Source: Stenocarpella maydis
Lineage: Eukaryota; Ascomycota; Sordariomycetes; Diaporthales; Diaporthaceae
DNA length: 64,000 nt
NCBI GenBank assembly: GCA_002270565.1
Contig: NQMI01000018.1
Coordinates: forward strand, 124,001 to 188,000
Direction: 5' to 3'
Shown: positions 35,081-46,389 of the stretch, one piece after another
Layout: every line of letters starts with the position of its first letter
How positions within the stretch are numbered: position 1 is the stretch's first letter
Program-made: the position numbers and the translations under genes
The notes under the pieces: model-generated
Seen by the model: only the letters and a program-made list of their open reading frames with translations
What the model was told of the DNA's origin: nothing
The model's database searches: none

Positions 35081-37371
35081 ATGCGCCACGAACAGGAAGT
35101 CAAGTCGCTCATCGCAAAGTGCTCCGCGGCTCCTCCGCCAGGCTCCCCCTACAGCCTGCCAGTCCCCGGCTCCGAGCGCGAGAACCGCACCGCCGTCTAC
35201 CGGCACTGGGCCTTTCGCGATGGTCCTCTGCTCGAGAGGCTTGAGCCACACTGCCTGACATTCCACGAACTCTTCGAGGAGGCATGGCAGGCTCGCCCTA
35301 CCAAGCGCATGCTGGGCCACCGGCCCTGGAACCCGGCCACCAAGACCTGGGAACCCAGGTACGAGTGGCAAACGTATGCCGAGGTCGCCGAGAGGAGGAA
35401 GAACCTGGGCGCTGGTATCGCGGAGCTGCACCACCGCGTCGGCGTCACCGCTCAGAGCTACGGCGTGGGCATCTGGTCCCAGAATCGTCCCGAGTGGCAG
35501 ATCACGGGTTAGTCCGACCAAGACCCCATTCTGTATATGCCAGATATAGTTCTAATACTCGGGCCGCATATTAACCTTTGGTACAGAACTCGCCCTGGTC
35601 TCGCAGTCGTTGTATCCCGTGACGTTGTATGAGACGCTGGGACCTCAGACAACCGAGTTCATCATCAACCATGGCGAGTTGGCCTGCGTCGTCACCTCGC
35701 TGCCACATGTCCCCACCCTTCTGAAGATAGCACACAAGGTGCCCTCGCTCAAGCTGATTATATCTCTCGACTCATTGGACGACGGGGAACTGAGCGGACA
35801 CTCCAAGAAGGAGCTGCTGAACAAGCTCGCAGCCGACAGCGGGATACAGATCTTCTCGCTCGCCGAGGTAGAAGCAATCGGCCAGAACTCTGGACGCCAG
35901 ATGCGGCCTCCCCGGAAGGAAGACATCTTCACCATCAATTACACGTCGGGAACGACGGGCGACCCTAAGGGTGTCATCCTCACCCACGCAAATGCAGTCG
36001 CCGGAACCTCTTGCGCGCGGTCCAGCGGCACCGTCGGTGATCACGATCTCCACATATCCTACCTCCCGTTGGCCCACATATACGGACGGATGGCTGATCA
36101 GACTGCATTCCTCGCCGGTGCTCCTGTTGGTTACTTCCATGGCGATGTCGCCACCCTAGTCGAAGATCTGAAGCTCCTGCGGCCCACAGGCTTCATGTCG
36201 GTGCCCAGGCTTTTCAACCGGTTCCAGGCTGCCCTGACTACGGCCACTGTTCAAGCAGACGGGGTAAAGGGAGCCCTCTCTAGACACGTCATTAACTCCA
36301 AGAAGGCATCCATGAAGCTCCCGCCAGGCAAGGCGACCAACAAGCACATCCTGTATGACAGGATATGGACACCAAAGGTCCGGGCAGCTGTCGGCCTGGA
36401 CCGTGTGCATTCGATGGTCAGCGGTAGTGCCCAGCTGGATCCCGATGTACACCAGTTCCTGCGAGCTGCCTTCGCCAACGACTTTTGTCAGGGCTTCGGG
36501 ATGACAGAGACATACGCTGTCGGACTAGTGCAACACAAGACCGACTACACGACCGGAAACCTCGGCGCCCCGATGGCCTTCGTGGAGTGTTGCCTCGAGT
36601 CTGCGCCCGACCTGGAGTACACGGTTGAGGACAAGCCCAACCCACGCGGCGAGCTGCTACTGCGGGGTCCCATCCTCTTCCAGGGCTACTACAAGAACGA
36701 GGCCGAGACGAAGAATAGCATTGACCCCGACGGGTGGTTCCACACGGGCGACATCTGCGAGATCGACAACATGGGCCGCTTCAAGATCATCGACCGCAAG
36801 AAGAATGTGCTCAAGCTCGCACAGGGCGAGTACATCTCGCCCGAACGCATCGAGAATGTCTATCTGGGCAGCACTCCTATCATCCAGACGGCCTATGTGC
36901 ACGGCAACCCCAAGGAAAGTACGCTGGTTGCCGTCTTCGGCATCGACCCGGAGCAGTTCGCCCCATACGCCAGCAAGGTCCTGAAGAGGACAGTCTCGGC
37001 CACCGACCGGGCGGAGCTGAAGGCCGCGGCGAACGACCCCAAGGTTCGCAAGGCGTTCCTGAAGCAGCTGGATGAGTACGGCAAGAGGCACAAGTTCAAC
37101 AGCTACGAGAGGGTGCGGAACTGCTACATGGATATCGATCCCTTCACGGTCGACAACGAGCTCTTGACGCCGACGTAAGTATACCCCCACCAAGACTGAC
37201 TTTATACGTCTCTTATTTTCCCTTGCCGTTACTAGCTCCCCCTGTTGGTGCTGACAGGCGACCAGGCTCAAAATCAAACGTGTCCAGACGGCGAGGGCCT
37301 TCAGGAAACAAATCGACGAGATGTACGAGGAGCTGCACCGCCAGGGCGAGCAGACCAAGGCCAAGCTGTAA
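35081..37371 (+). CDS. Peroxisomal long-chain acyl-CoA synthetase (Faa2-like)
   Basis: Three exons (35081-35507, 35587-37174, 37266-37371) encode 706 residues that activate fatty acids to acyl-CoA with ATP. The AMP-binding P-loop motif YTSGTTGDPKG lies near residues 260-270, the aromatic/acidic motif QGFGMTET in the middle, GWFHTGDI near 525 and the FACS motif NMGRFKIIDRKKN just after. The last three residues are AKL, an accepted PTS1 signal, so the enzyme should enter peroxisomes and feed beta-oxidation, like yeast Faa2. The third exon is needed for this signal: unspliced transcripts would lose it. A poly(A) signal AATAAA is at 37393-37398. The start is the ATG at 35081; an upstream TTG in frame is unlikely. 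Confidence 0.93.
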
Positions 37372-38715
37372 ATTCCGGCCAAGCCGGTTTACAATAAATC
37401 TCTGTTCATGAGGCTTTACCTCGTAATACTGTCTGATGAAATGTACGTTATCGAGGAAAATTGCCTAAAAAAGGACCATGACCGGGTGCAACCACGTGAA
37501 TTCGCTGTACATTATCAAAAGCCCCTGACCCGTTTCTACCCCCCCCCGGCCAGGCGGGGGGGCTTGCTGGGCGGGTTTGCCTCGCTCGGCTGCAGCTGCC
37601 ACGCAGCTATCTGGGTAACCTGCCCCAGGATATTGACTGTCCTCTCACTCTTGACTTGGAGCTGGAAAGCAACCTGCTGGAGTCTGGGGGTTTCTGAGAA
37701 GTTGGGTGGCCATTGGCTACTCTGCCGTCCCGATAGTGCAATATTAAACTCATCATTGCAATGCACCAAAGCGAGTAATGACAGCCCTGGGAATTGGGCT
37801 ACAGAGTACGAAGTACCATGAAAGTTTATGGTCCCCCTGTCACACCTAGGCACCTAGGGTCCTTCCCATGTTTATCTGGAAAATGTTATTTCAACAAAAG
37901 AATGCCTGTTAATTATTTTTCTTACTAGTATAATGACTAGTAGGTATACATTTGCCCTTTATTAGCTAAGTCTTCTGATAAAATGAGTCCTGAAAAATAA
38001 GGCACTGCTCACTTGGCAGTTCTTGCCTGCTGACTGGACCACTTAGCAGTGCCTTCCCGTGGGCCGTGGCGCTTCTATTCATGAATAGCTCCAGCTTTCA
38101 TCAAGATTTAACAGTTGATGATGTTGAACCAAGTAATGTTTAAAATGCTAAGCATGTCTGCTTCATAGATAGTTTATTATAACTATACTTTCTTTATAAG
38201 ATTAGTACAATGTTGTGCTTAAATTAAACTAAAATAAGTAAAATTAAAAGATTCTAATTTATATAAAATAAATTAATATTATATAATATAAAATATATTA
38301 TTATAATAATAATATATAAATATAAAAGTATATTAACTAAAAACTAGCTTGCTTAATATGAATTAATATATAATACTTAAGTATTATATTAGTTATATAT
38401 AAAACATTAAGACTCTCTCTATAATAATAAATAAATTAATATAACTTAATAACCTTATTATATATATATATACTTAATTTAATTAATATGTATTTTAAAA
38501 GTAATAAATTTTAATATAAATGATTTTTTTTAATAAATTATATTTAATATTCATGTCATTATTTATTTAGAGTAATATTTTTAAAACATAAGCTCTTTGT
38601 AACATCCTAGGTGGGGAATATTCACTTAAGCATAACACCCCAGCAACTTTTGTGACGCGTTCCTGGAATGACGACGCCTACTTAAATAATCTCGCGTCGC
38701 CTAAGCCAGTGCTTC
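37372..38715. other. Gap between the synthetase and the WD40 gene
   Basis: Contains the synthetase 3' end and then a sharp change to extreme A/T composition from about 38110 that ends near 38640. The WD40 gene begins about 75 bases after composition returns to normal. Confidence 0.6.
38160..38600. other. Extremely AT-rich block
   Basis: Almost pure A and T with TATA, AATTAA and TTAATATA words and scarcely any G or C over some 400 bases, unlike any other part of the window. It may be a fragment hit by repeat-induced point mutation, a mitochondrial insertion, or a replication or nucleosome-excluding element. No open frame of note crosses it. Confidence 0.8.
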
Positions 38716-41700
38716 ATGATGGCGCCACCCCTGAAAAGGGTAGCAGAAGTCATCGACTTGACTGTCGTCGACGACGACGACAACAGCCTCCTGCGGACCG
38801 CCGTACCCTCGACCTCTCCGCCTTCCGCGACGAATGGCACCACAGCCCGCGTCGGCAACCACTCCGTGGGCTTCGTGGCGCCTGGTAGTCCTCAGCTCCA
38901 CGGCGACGCGCGTGGGCAATCGGATGCACCAACAACTCCTCCCGCGTCGGAAGAACCGTTCTCTCGGCTTCTTGCCCACAGTGGAGCGGCATATATCCCG
39001 TTGGCACCTGCAAAACGGCAGAAGCTGTCAGAGCGACCGCGTTGGCTGGGCAACGATGAACAGCTAGCCACGAATTCTATCGGTATTCACCTTTCATCCT
39101 ACGTGACAGATGCCGTGGCAGCGCTCAAGAACAAGAGCATAGATGAGGATAAGCTAAAAGCTGAAGTAAGTCGGACCCCCGCAAGATACTTGGCAGTTCT
39201 GTCCCACAGGAAGATCGCTGACATCTCTTCGTGAACAGATCCTCAGATCCCTCATAGCCTTTTTCGGAGCCGAGATTCGACAAGATGGGCGCCTCCCAGA
39301 TGGCTTGGTGGACACTGTCGCTGATCGTGCGAAATTGCTGGCTAAGAACTATGCTGGGCTGCCGGTAAGACGACGCGTGGTCGGTGATGGGAAGGAAGAT
39401 CGAGGACTGACAGGATGTCCCACGGCTAGGGCTTTGGACGGAAAAAGTTTGTCCACTCGACCCTGACGCAGCTCGTAGCAGCTCAGCAGCACACGCTGCC
39501 TCCTTCCCAAGCTTCCGGGCTCGCAAATGGCCACCCTGTTGCTGCTCGACCGCCCGTGGCTTTCGCCTCTCTATCGCTTCCCAACGGTTTCCCCCCTTTG
39601 GTCGCGCCACCCATTCGCAGTCCAGAGCAGAAACTCTCTAGCCTACCGACCGCCGCCAACCCCATGCAGTATGACTTGCCCAGCGAGCCGACTGCACAGC
39701 ACGGTGTTGCTCTTAAAACCCAGTCCGAAGACGCCCAGCCAACAACGTCTCGCGCTCCAACTTCACCCCGCGCCATGCGGCCCCTTACACCCCTCTCGGC
39801 AAAGAGCGCGAGACCCGCTCCAACAATCGCTCCTACGTCCCCAGCAAACTTCCGTTCCCGTGCTAAGGTCGCGGCTTGGAAGTCTAATAAAGATAGTCAC
39901 GTGAAGGAACAATCATCTTCAGCCTACTTCGCTCTTAGAAACCGCCCATATTGCAAGGCAGAGCAACGGCAAGAGATTTTGAAGGGCAGCGGCCGGCTGA
40001 GTAGGATGAAGACGGCTGAATTGGACAAGCCACGTGTTTTCCATGTCGATTTCACTTTCGAAGAAGCCCGCGCGCTCCAGGCAGAAGTGCGGCGGCTGGT
40101 GGGGTCTGCAAAGAAGTCCGAGAATCCAATAAAGGACCTCGCGAAGCTTCTGAGGAGGTTGGAGCGGCCAGAGGATATAACGATTCTTCTGGCCCAACTC
40201 CGGCTCGAAAAAAGAAGCATTGCAGACATCAGCGCCTTCCTCTCTGACGTGCTGCAGAAGGAAGCTAGGACTCAAGGCGCACGAATACTATCAATAGAGA
40301 AAGACGTCTTTGATAGGCGGGGTGGAGCTTTGCGCGACAGCCGCCTGTCATCGCTTCTGATGGCACGGGAAGTCTCTGGGAATCGATTCAGGACGAACCG
40401 ATCGAGGCATCTCACCAATGAGCTTCGAAAGAGCCTTGAAGACGACCTGGAGCTCCGGTCAGAGTTTACCAACTGTGCTGGTGATATCACCGCAATCAGC
40501 TGGGTATCAAACTCTGCGTATATTGCAGGGACCACCGCCCATATGGACTCGCACAATCAACAATACAACAAACCTGGAAATCTCTTGCTGGGCTTGGTTG
40601 GTCCGGCGCTTAGCAAGCTGAAGTCTTATCCCGACCATCGGGTCCCTCGCCCAATTGTTGAGAAAGGCGAAAACTCGACAGATGAGATGCGTGAGTCCCA
40701 AGACCCTTGGCTCTACACGTCTGTTGTCTCGTCAGACTACGATCCAATACACGACCGAACGTACACTTCGGGTTTCGATCGGAGCGCCAAGGTCTGGCGA
40801 GTTGACAAGTCAGGGTCCTCAATGCAATGTGTGGGCACGTGGGTGCACGATGGCTTCGTCAACTTCGTGCAGGCCTCACAGCTGGAACATCCAACGGGTC
40901 TAGTGGCCACTGCTGCCGACGCAACGACCGGGGCTGTCAGAATATACACGGTCAACCCACGGGACATCTCCAACAGTCCATACGTATCGTTTTCGGCTAC
41001 TAGGGTACCCGATGCAGATGGATCCTTTTCAAAGAAGTGGGCGTATTTCCCTTCGACGCTGAAATGGGGCGTCGAGGAGAGCGTCCGCCATCTCTTGCTG
41101 GTTGGCTTTTCTCCACGTAGTCTTACGGACGACGACAACGACATCCCGGAGGACCGCGCGAACACTGGCGAGCTATGTCTGTGGGATAGCATCACGGGAC
41201 AGGCGGTTCGCATCCCGGGAGCAAATACCCAAAATATATTTGAGGTGCTTTGGCACCCGTATCGGCCCGAGTTCATTGCGGCGTCTTCACCGGCCGGCGA
41301 TTTCGACTCGGATATTAGAACACAAGTCAGGATTTTTCGTAGGGATGAGATTTCTGAGCATGATGTTCAATTCAAGTTCATAAAGTCCTTCGACTGCACC
41401 GCTTCTGACATCAATGAGCTTACCATCATGCCAAATAGCCCTATGTTCTTTTACATCACGGCTGGCTGCACAGATGGCAAGACCTACGTCTGGGACTCGG
41501 CGCAATCAGAGACTCTCAGAAGACGGCCTATCCATGTGCTCGCTCACGGTGATCCTCTGGCGGATATCGCTGTCGGAGACAACGAAGACGACACGGGCGT
41601 CAAATTCACAGCCTGGGCCGGGTCGATGGATCGGTTCTACACGGGGTCTTCGGATGGAGTCGTCAAGGTCTGGAACATCCGAGGACACGAAGCCAAAGGT

Positions 41701-42471
41701 CGAGTGATCCTCGAGGCGCCAGCCCAGATCTCATACGGCGCATTTTCGCCCGACTACTCGAATCTTGTCATCGGAGACGCGAGCGGGCGCGTCTTCATCC
41801 TGTCCGTCGGAGAGGACGAGGAGAAAACCCCGTCTTTTGTCCGCCTACCTGGCCCTCCGGGCTTGGGCATGACGACCCGGCGTAGGCCGACACCCATCAT
41901 ACCGCACCCGGAGCCGCCGCCCCCGGAGCTGCTCCTCGAGACCCGGGAGACCAGCGCTGACCTCGGCCGCGCCTATGTCATCGCGCGGCGGCTGAGATAC
42001 AGCGGGGATCCCACGGTAGGGATGGTCCAGGACGTCAACTACGCTGACACGGGGCTGTTCCGCCGCGAAGCTCATGCAGAGCACGACCCGAGGAGGGAGC
42101 TCTTGGCCTACGTGGACAGCAAGCAGCAGATGAATGTCAAGACATTCGCCCAAGATCCCATCCGGACGAAGCGCGTAAAAAGACCCGGCCCATCCGGCGA
42201 GGACGCATATCACATGGACGTCGACGGCCAAGACGTCAAGGCGGACGAGGTGGCGCAGCGGCACGAGGAGAACCGCAAGCTCGACCTGGACCTGGAAGGG
42301 TTGAGCCCCGAGACACGAGAGGCCCTCAAGAGAGACCGCGTCTCGCTGCAGGAGCTCTGCGATGGCGTGGAGTACTGCGGGCTCGAGTACGTCGACGAGG
42401 TCGAGGAGAACCTCAAGAAGGGGGTTGTCGACCGGGAAAAGGAGGACGGCTACGGCATTGGCTGGCAGTAG
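38716..42471 (+). CDS. Large WD40-repeat protein, possible Raf1/DIM-9-like factor
   Basis: Three exons (38716-39165, 39239-39364, 39430-42471) encode 1205 residues. Near the N terminus VIDLT followed by an Asp run is a classical SUMO-interaction motif. Ser/Pro-rich linkers and a helical region (PRVFHVDFTFEEARALQAEV) precede a beta-propeller with repeats such as RTYTSGFDRSAKVWRVD, TGELCLWDSITG, DGKTYVWDSA and FYTGSSDGVVKVWNIRG. The C terminus is charged and helical. The architecture and divergent propeller resemble Raf1/Dos1 and Neurospora DIM-9, partners of the Rik1/DIM-8-Cul4 ligase that directs H3K9 methylation. That is inference; no textbook WDxR box is seen (closest is WNIR). Two consecutive ATGs open the frame. 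It lies directly beside an AT-rich block. Confidence 0.65.
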
Positions 42472-42649
42472 CGAATGCTCATTGGCGGTCATCCGTCTGG
42501 CCTAGGCTTTCGCACGCGTGTACGACATAATTGCCAGGCGAGGCTCGTGAGACCGGGCCACAGAGCACTTACTTACTTGAGAGTCGTTTGCACAGCAGCA
42601 AGGCACTCTCCATAAGGGTGCCGCCTCTTCCTAGTTGTCGGCATGTTGG

Positions 42650-42687
<38 letters not shown>

Positions 42688-43433
42688 ATTTTTATGTTTT
42701 TGAAAGCGGCGCCTTGCTCGTGAGAATATGGGCCGCGCCGGGCCGGCCGCCCGTTGCCGATGATGGGGGTCTCGATGGCGCAGTCTCAGGACCATGTTTC
42801 TTCCCGATTCGCCTCCAACATACCTTGTAAATAAACAAACCCTACGTAGCTCCAATCAAAGATGTGGGATCAGTGGAGCACCTTGGCCTCGGAGTTGCTG
42901 GTCAGGCTCGGGGGCAACAGTTTCAAGGTCCCAGCACCCGCGTGCAAATGACCGAGGAGACCGTGGAAGCGGGCAAATAGGCTGACTGACTGCCCACAAG
43001 TTCGTGATAATCATATGTCCGTCATCGTGTCGTCCGGGGTAGCATACGCTTTTTGGCACACAAACATCCCGCAGCCAAAACGTATATTGGCAAGGATCTC
43101 CACGCCTAGAGCTCGACAAAGGCTGTATTTCACACCGCCTCATCCCGGAGCAGATCGCCACACAACGTGAAGTCGTATCGCCGGGAAGAAACGTGCATGC
43201 GGCATCAATACATCTCTTTCTATGCATGCAACTAGTTGGAGCTCAAGCTCGGGACGCCCGCCCTGTCTATCTCATAATTATAAAAAGAAAACCCTCCCTC
43301 AATATTCGGAACCCAAGAACAATGTCGGCCATCAAAGTATAAATGGCCCCCTCAAGCTCCTCTTTTGCTTCCACTAACTAACTTCATAACATCGTCTAGG
43401 GGAAGCGTCAAGTTGGTTCGTGAATCAGCCCGG
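42472..43433. other. Convergent gap between the WD40 gene and YHM2
   Basis: Two 3' ends meet here. It contains the long T run at 42653-42686 and otherwise nothing supportable. Confidence 0.5.
42653..42686. repeat. Homopolymer of about 34 T
   Basis: An unbroken T run lying about 180 bases after the WD40 stop codon. It could be the trace of a poly(A) tail from a retrotransposed element on the minus strand, but no element is visible beside it, and the exact length is prone to sequencing error. Confidence 0.9.
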
Positions 43434-44473
43434 CTAATGCTTAGCGGTGACCGTCTCGCCTGTCACCCTCTCAACAGCTTGCTTCGCCCTTTAGTTTGAA
43501 GAAAGAATACCCCGTTAGTCTGTTTCCTAGGATCACGGTTTGGGAGTCTGGGGGGGGGTGGGCCTGTCTAGACTTACATGTCACCAAGCGCAACCATGCA
43601 GATGGTCTGCCACATGCCGAGACCGATACGCGGCGCAACGCCGCGGTACAGGCCCTTGAGGCCGTTGGTGCTGTAGATGTAACGGAAGGTGTTTCCGACG
43701 GTCATCTTCTTGGGCCGGTTGTGGTCCTCCTTCTTGCTCTGCATCTCGACGCGGATGACCTCGATGGGCTGGTTCCAGGCGGAGAGGCCACCACCGAGGC
43801 CGGAGGCGAGGATCTTCTCCCAGGGGCTCAGCTTCTGGCCGTCCTGCTTGCCGGTGGCGTTGCGGATTCCCGTCTCGCAGAGACGGGACAGGCCGAAGCG
43901 GGAGCCCCAGTTGGTCATCTGGCGGATGGCGACGGCGTTGACGCCCTTGTTGATGCCGGCGATGCCCTCCTTGCGGTAGATGTCGGCGAAGGTGGCCCAG
44001 GTGGAGGGGGGCTTGCCCCCGGACGCGGCGACCTTGTGCTTTGTGATCTCGACCGTCTTCATGCAGGTGCAGAAGCCCATTGTGGCGTAGGCCTGGGCCA
44101 CGCCGCCCGTGACGCCGCCCGTGATGCCGCCGACGAACTCGGAGGCGCCAGCCGCGCGGGCGTAGTACTCGGCCTCGGAGGCGACGAAGAGGAGCACGGC
44201 GCCCTTGGTGGAGGCCTCGATCCAGGCCCAGGGGATGAGGCCCTGGTAGAAGCCCAGGACGCCGCCGCGGGACCAGACGCGGGCGAGGGCGCTGGCGAAG
44301 CCGTCGCTGCGGTGGGCGGCCATGGTGGTCTTGACGACCTCGAGGGGCTGGCCGAGGGTGGTGACCTCGAACATGTTCAGACCGGCTCCGAGGAGCAGGT
44401 TGGAGAACTTGACGGGCTTCTTCTCCAGGGGCTTCCCCGAGGGGGTGGCGGCGGCGGCGGCGGCGGCAGACAT
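43434..44473 (-). CDS. YHM2: Mitochondrial citrate/oxoglutarate carrier Yhm2
   Basis: Two minus-strand exons (44473-43578 and 43488-43434) encode 316 residues of the mitochondrial carrier family. An Ala run opens the protein, then GAGLNMFEVTTLGQPLEVVKTTM, GGITGGVTGGVAQAYATMGFCTCMKTVEITKHK (quoted here as two motifs, GGITGGVTGGVAQAYATM and CTCMKTVEITKHK) and NQPIEVIRVEMQ give three carrier repeats. The unusual TTLGQPLEVVKTT and MKTVEITKHK motifs mark Yhm2, which exchanges citrate for 2-oxoglutarate across the inner membrane and supports NADPH supply and mtDNA maintenance. The second exon adds AKQAVERVTGETVTAKH; retaining the intron would stop right after GDM. The acceptor is AAAG. The citrate synthase gene lies about 1.9 kb upstream on the same strand. 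Confidence 0.93.
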
Positions 44474-45732
44474 GACGATGGCGGGTGTCTAACGGGAAGG
44501 GGCCCTGACCAAGGGAGACAGTGTGCTTCTTCGCGGGCTGGCTGGCGTGTTTGTGTCGAGGGTCAGGCGGCTCGGCTATGCTGTCCGGGGGTTGCACAGG
44601 TTAGAGGATATGTCGCGCACATGTACAGGGAGGGAGCTATGGGTGAGGCAGTGGAGAGGGTGAAGAGCGGGCGCTCCAAGCCTCGGTGCTGGGGTTGGAA
44701 GAAGCATACTGGAGGCGATGAGTTGTCTGGTGCGTGTAGGCGAGGACCAGACCTTCACTTCAGACTCGGAATTTGACTTGTCTTGTTGCACTGCAGGCTG
44801 CACGCAGGGAATGGACGAGGAGTCTTCGGACCGAGTGAGATTTGGGGAAGTGTGCTCTGGGATCAGATGTGCAAGCCCACTACCGCGCATGTCAGTCCAA
44901 GTCCCGTCGGCAACGCTTCGGTGTGCGGGTGCTATCCGCCGGAGAGCGCCAGCTCAAGCTTGGGGGAGCTCCCCACCACCGCCCCCCCAGGTCCGTCGCT
45001 GGCTGTCGCGGGGAAGCAGGGCAGTAGTATGTAGCACTTACGTTTTGTCAATGAACCGGATTGACAGTGTGTACCTGATCGACGGCGTGGTGGAGATGGG
45101 AAAGGATGAACAGGAGGAGAATCTGGCTGGTTCGGAATGTCAGCTCTCTCTCTCTCGGGTATTCAACACCTCTCACTCATCAATCATCGGCATGGGTTGA
45201 GCTGATGCCCGGGTACTTGGGTCCCTTTGGTGCCTTGACAGCTCTCGGGTTTCTGCAGGGCAGCTCCGAGCGCACCACCAGGTACCTCGCACCAACACAC
45301 GCCGGCCATACGGGGACCGGGTATCTCTTGGTAACCCACCCCCCGGGGGGCTTCCCAGGCCCAACGCCCTCAACAATGGGGCTCCACGTTTCCCAACGCT
45401 ACAAATCTCGACGGCCAGTTGAGCCCTTCTTCGGCTGCCAGGGGTTCGGCTCGACAATTGACTTTCTGTCCCGGTCGCCCCAGACATGCTGGTCCCAGGC
45501 AATGCATGTCCTTGATTTTGTGGATTTCGGTTCCTTTTTCCTTTTTCTTTCTTTTTTTTTTTTCTTTTTCTTTTCTTTTTCTTTTCTTTTTCTTTTTTTT
45601 CTCTTTTTTTTTCTCTTTTTTTTCTCTTTTTTTTCTCTTTTTTTTCTCTTTTTTTTCTCTTTTTTTTCTCTTTTTTTTCTCTTTTTTTTCTCTTTTTTTT
45701 CTCTTTTTTTTCTCTTTTTTTTCTCTTTTTTT

Positions 45733-45770
<38 letters not shown>

Positions 45771-46389
45771 GCCCGCCCTCGCTCACTCTTTTTGGTATTC
45801 CCGTTTCTCTTATTCTCGGAGGCTTGGCACGGGCGGTCTCGGGTATCCACCAGGTACATCCACCAGGTGCATCAGAGCAGAGAGATACTAGCACCCCAAA
45901 GCCACGGGCTAGAAGCCCGAGCAATACGAATCAGCCCGTCAGCGCCAATGCTTGGCCGAGCGAGCATTAGTTGTTGGTTCATGGTGCTGTCGCACAATGG
46001 TACAGTTTGCAGAACCGCATCCCCACTATTACAACAATTACTTTCATGTCCAATGTTCCTCCTCCAGAGGGGAGAGACATAACAGGAACACCACGTGCTT
46101 GCGACACCAGGCTCGCTGGATCCAACTGCTCCTTCATCTCGTACAGAATTTTGGGATACATAAAATGTAGTAGTATACAAGCGCCAGGTATGGGGTATCG
46201 CTCCTTTGCTTCTACCTCCCCAGTGGGTCATAGCACTCGCAAACGCATCCCTTTGGGTCTATCGTCTTGTTCCCTCGCGCCTCGTATATAACACGCCCGG
46301 TCTGGGAAAATGCTATCGAATCATCTTGGTCTTCCACCAAAAAAAAGCCGGTATCTATCCACACGTAGGAAATGTCTCTGAACTTTCGA
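44474..46389. other. Gap between YHM2 and citrate synthase
   Basis: Contains the YHM2 promoter, the citrate synthase 3' flank and, between them, a long T-rich minisatellite. No gene is supported. Confidence 0.5.
45531..45769. repeat. T-rich minisatellite with CTCTTTTTTTT unit
   Basis: About 240 bases of polypyrimidine. It begins with CTTTTT variants, becomes a regular 11-base unit (CTC plus eight T) repeated roughly a dozen times from about 45600 to 45733, and ends in some 35 T. All C and T sit on the plus strand. Strand asymmetry of this kind can form triplex DNA. Confidence 0.9.

Noticed and set aside
42653..42686. Poly-T as the tail of a retrotransposon insertion
   Set aside because: No target-site duplication, reverse transcriptase sequence or element body is visible next to it.
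43496..44776. Plus-strand open frame of 426 codons
   Set aside because: It is antisense to YHM2, Gly/Ala/Val/Asp-rich by codon complementarity, while the minus strand encodes a clear mitochondrial carrier.
45173..45924. Minus-strand open frames of about 180-230 codons rich in Lys, Glu and Arg
   Set aside because: They are the complement of the T-rich minisatellite; all phases read as low-complexity K/E/R and no start context or domain is present.
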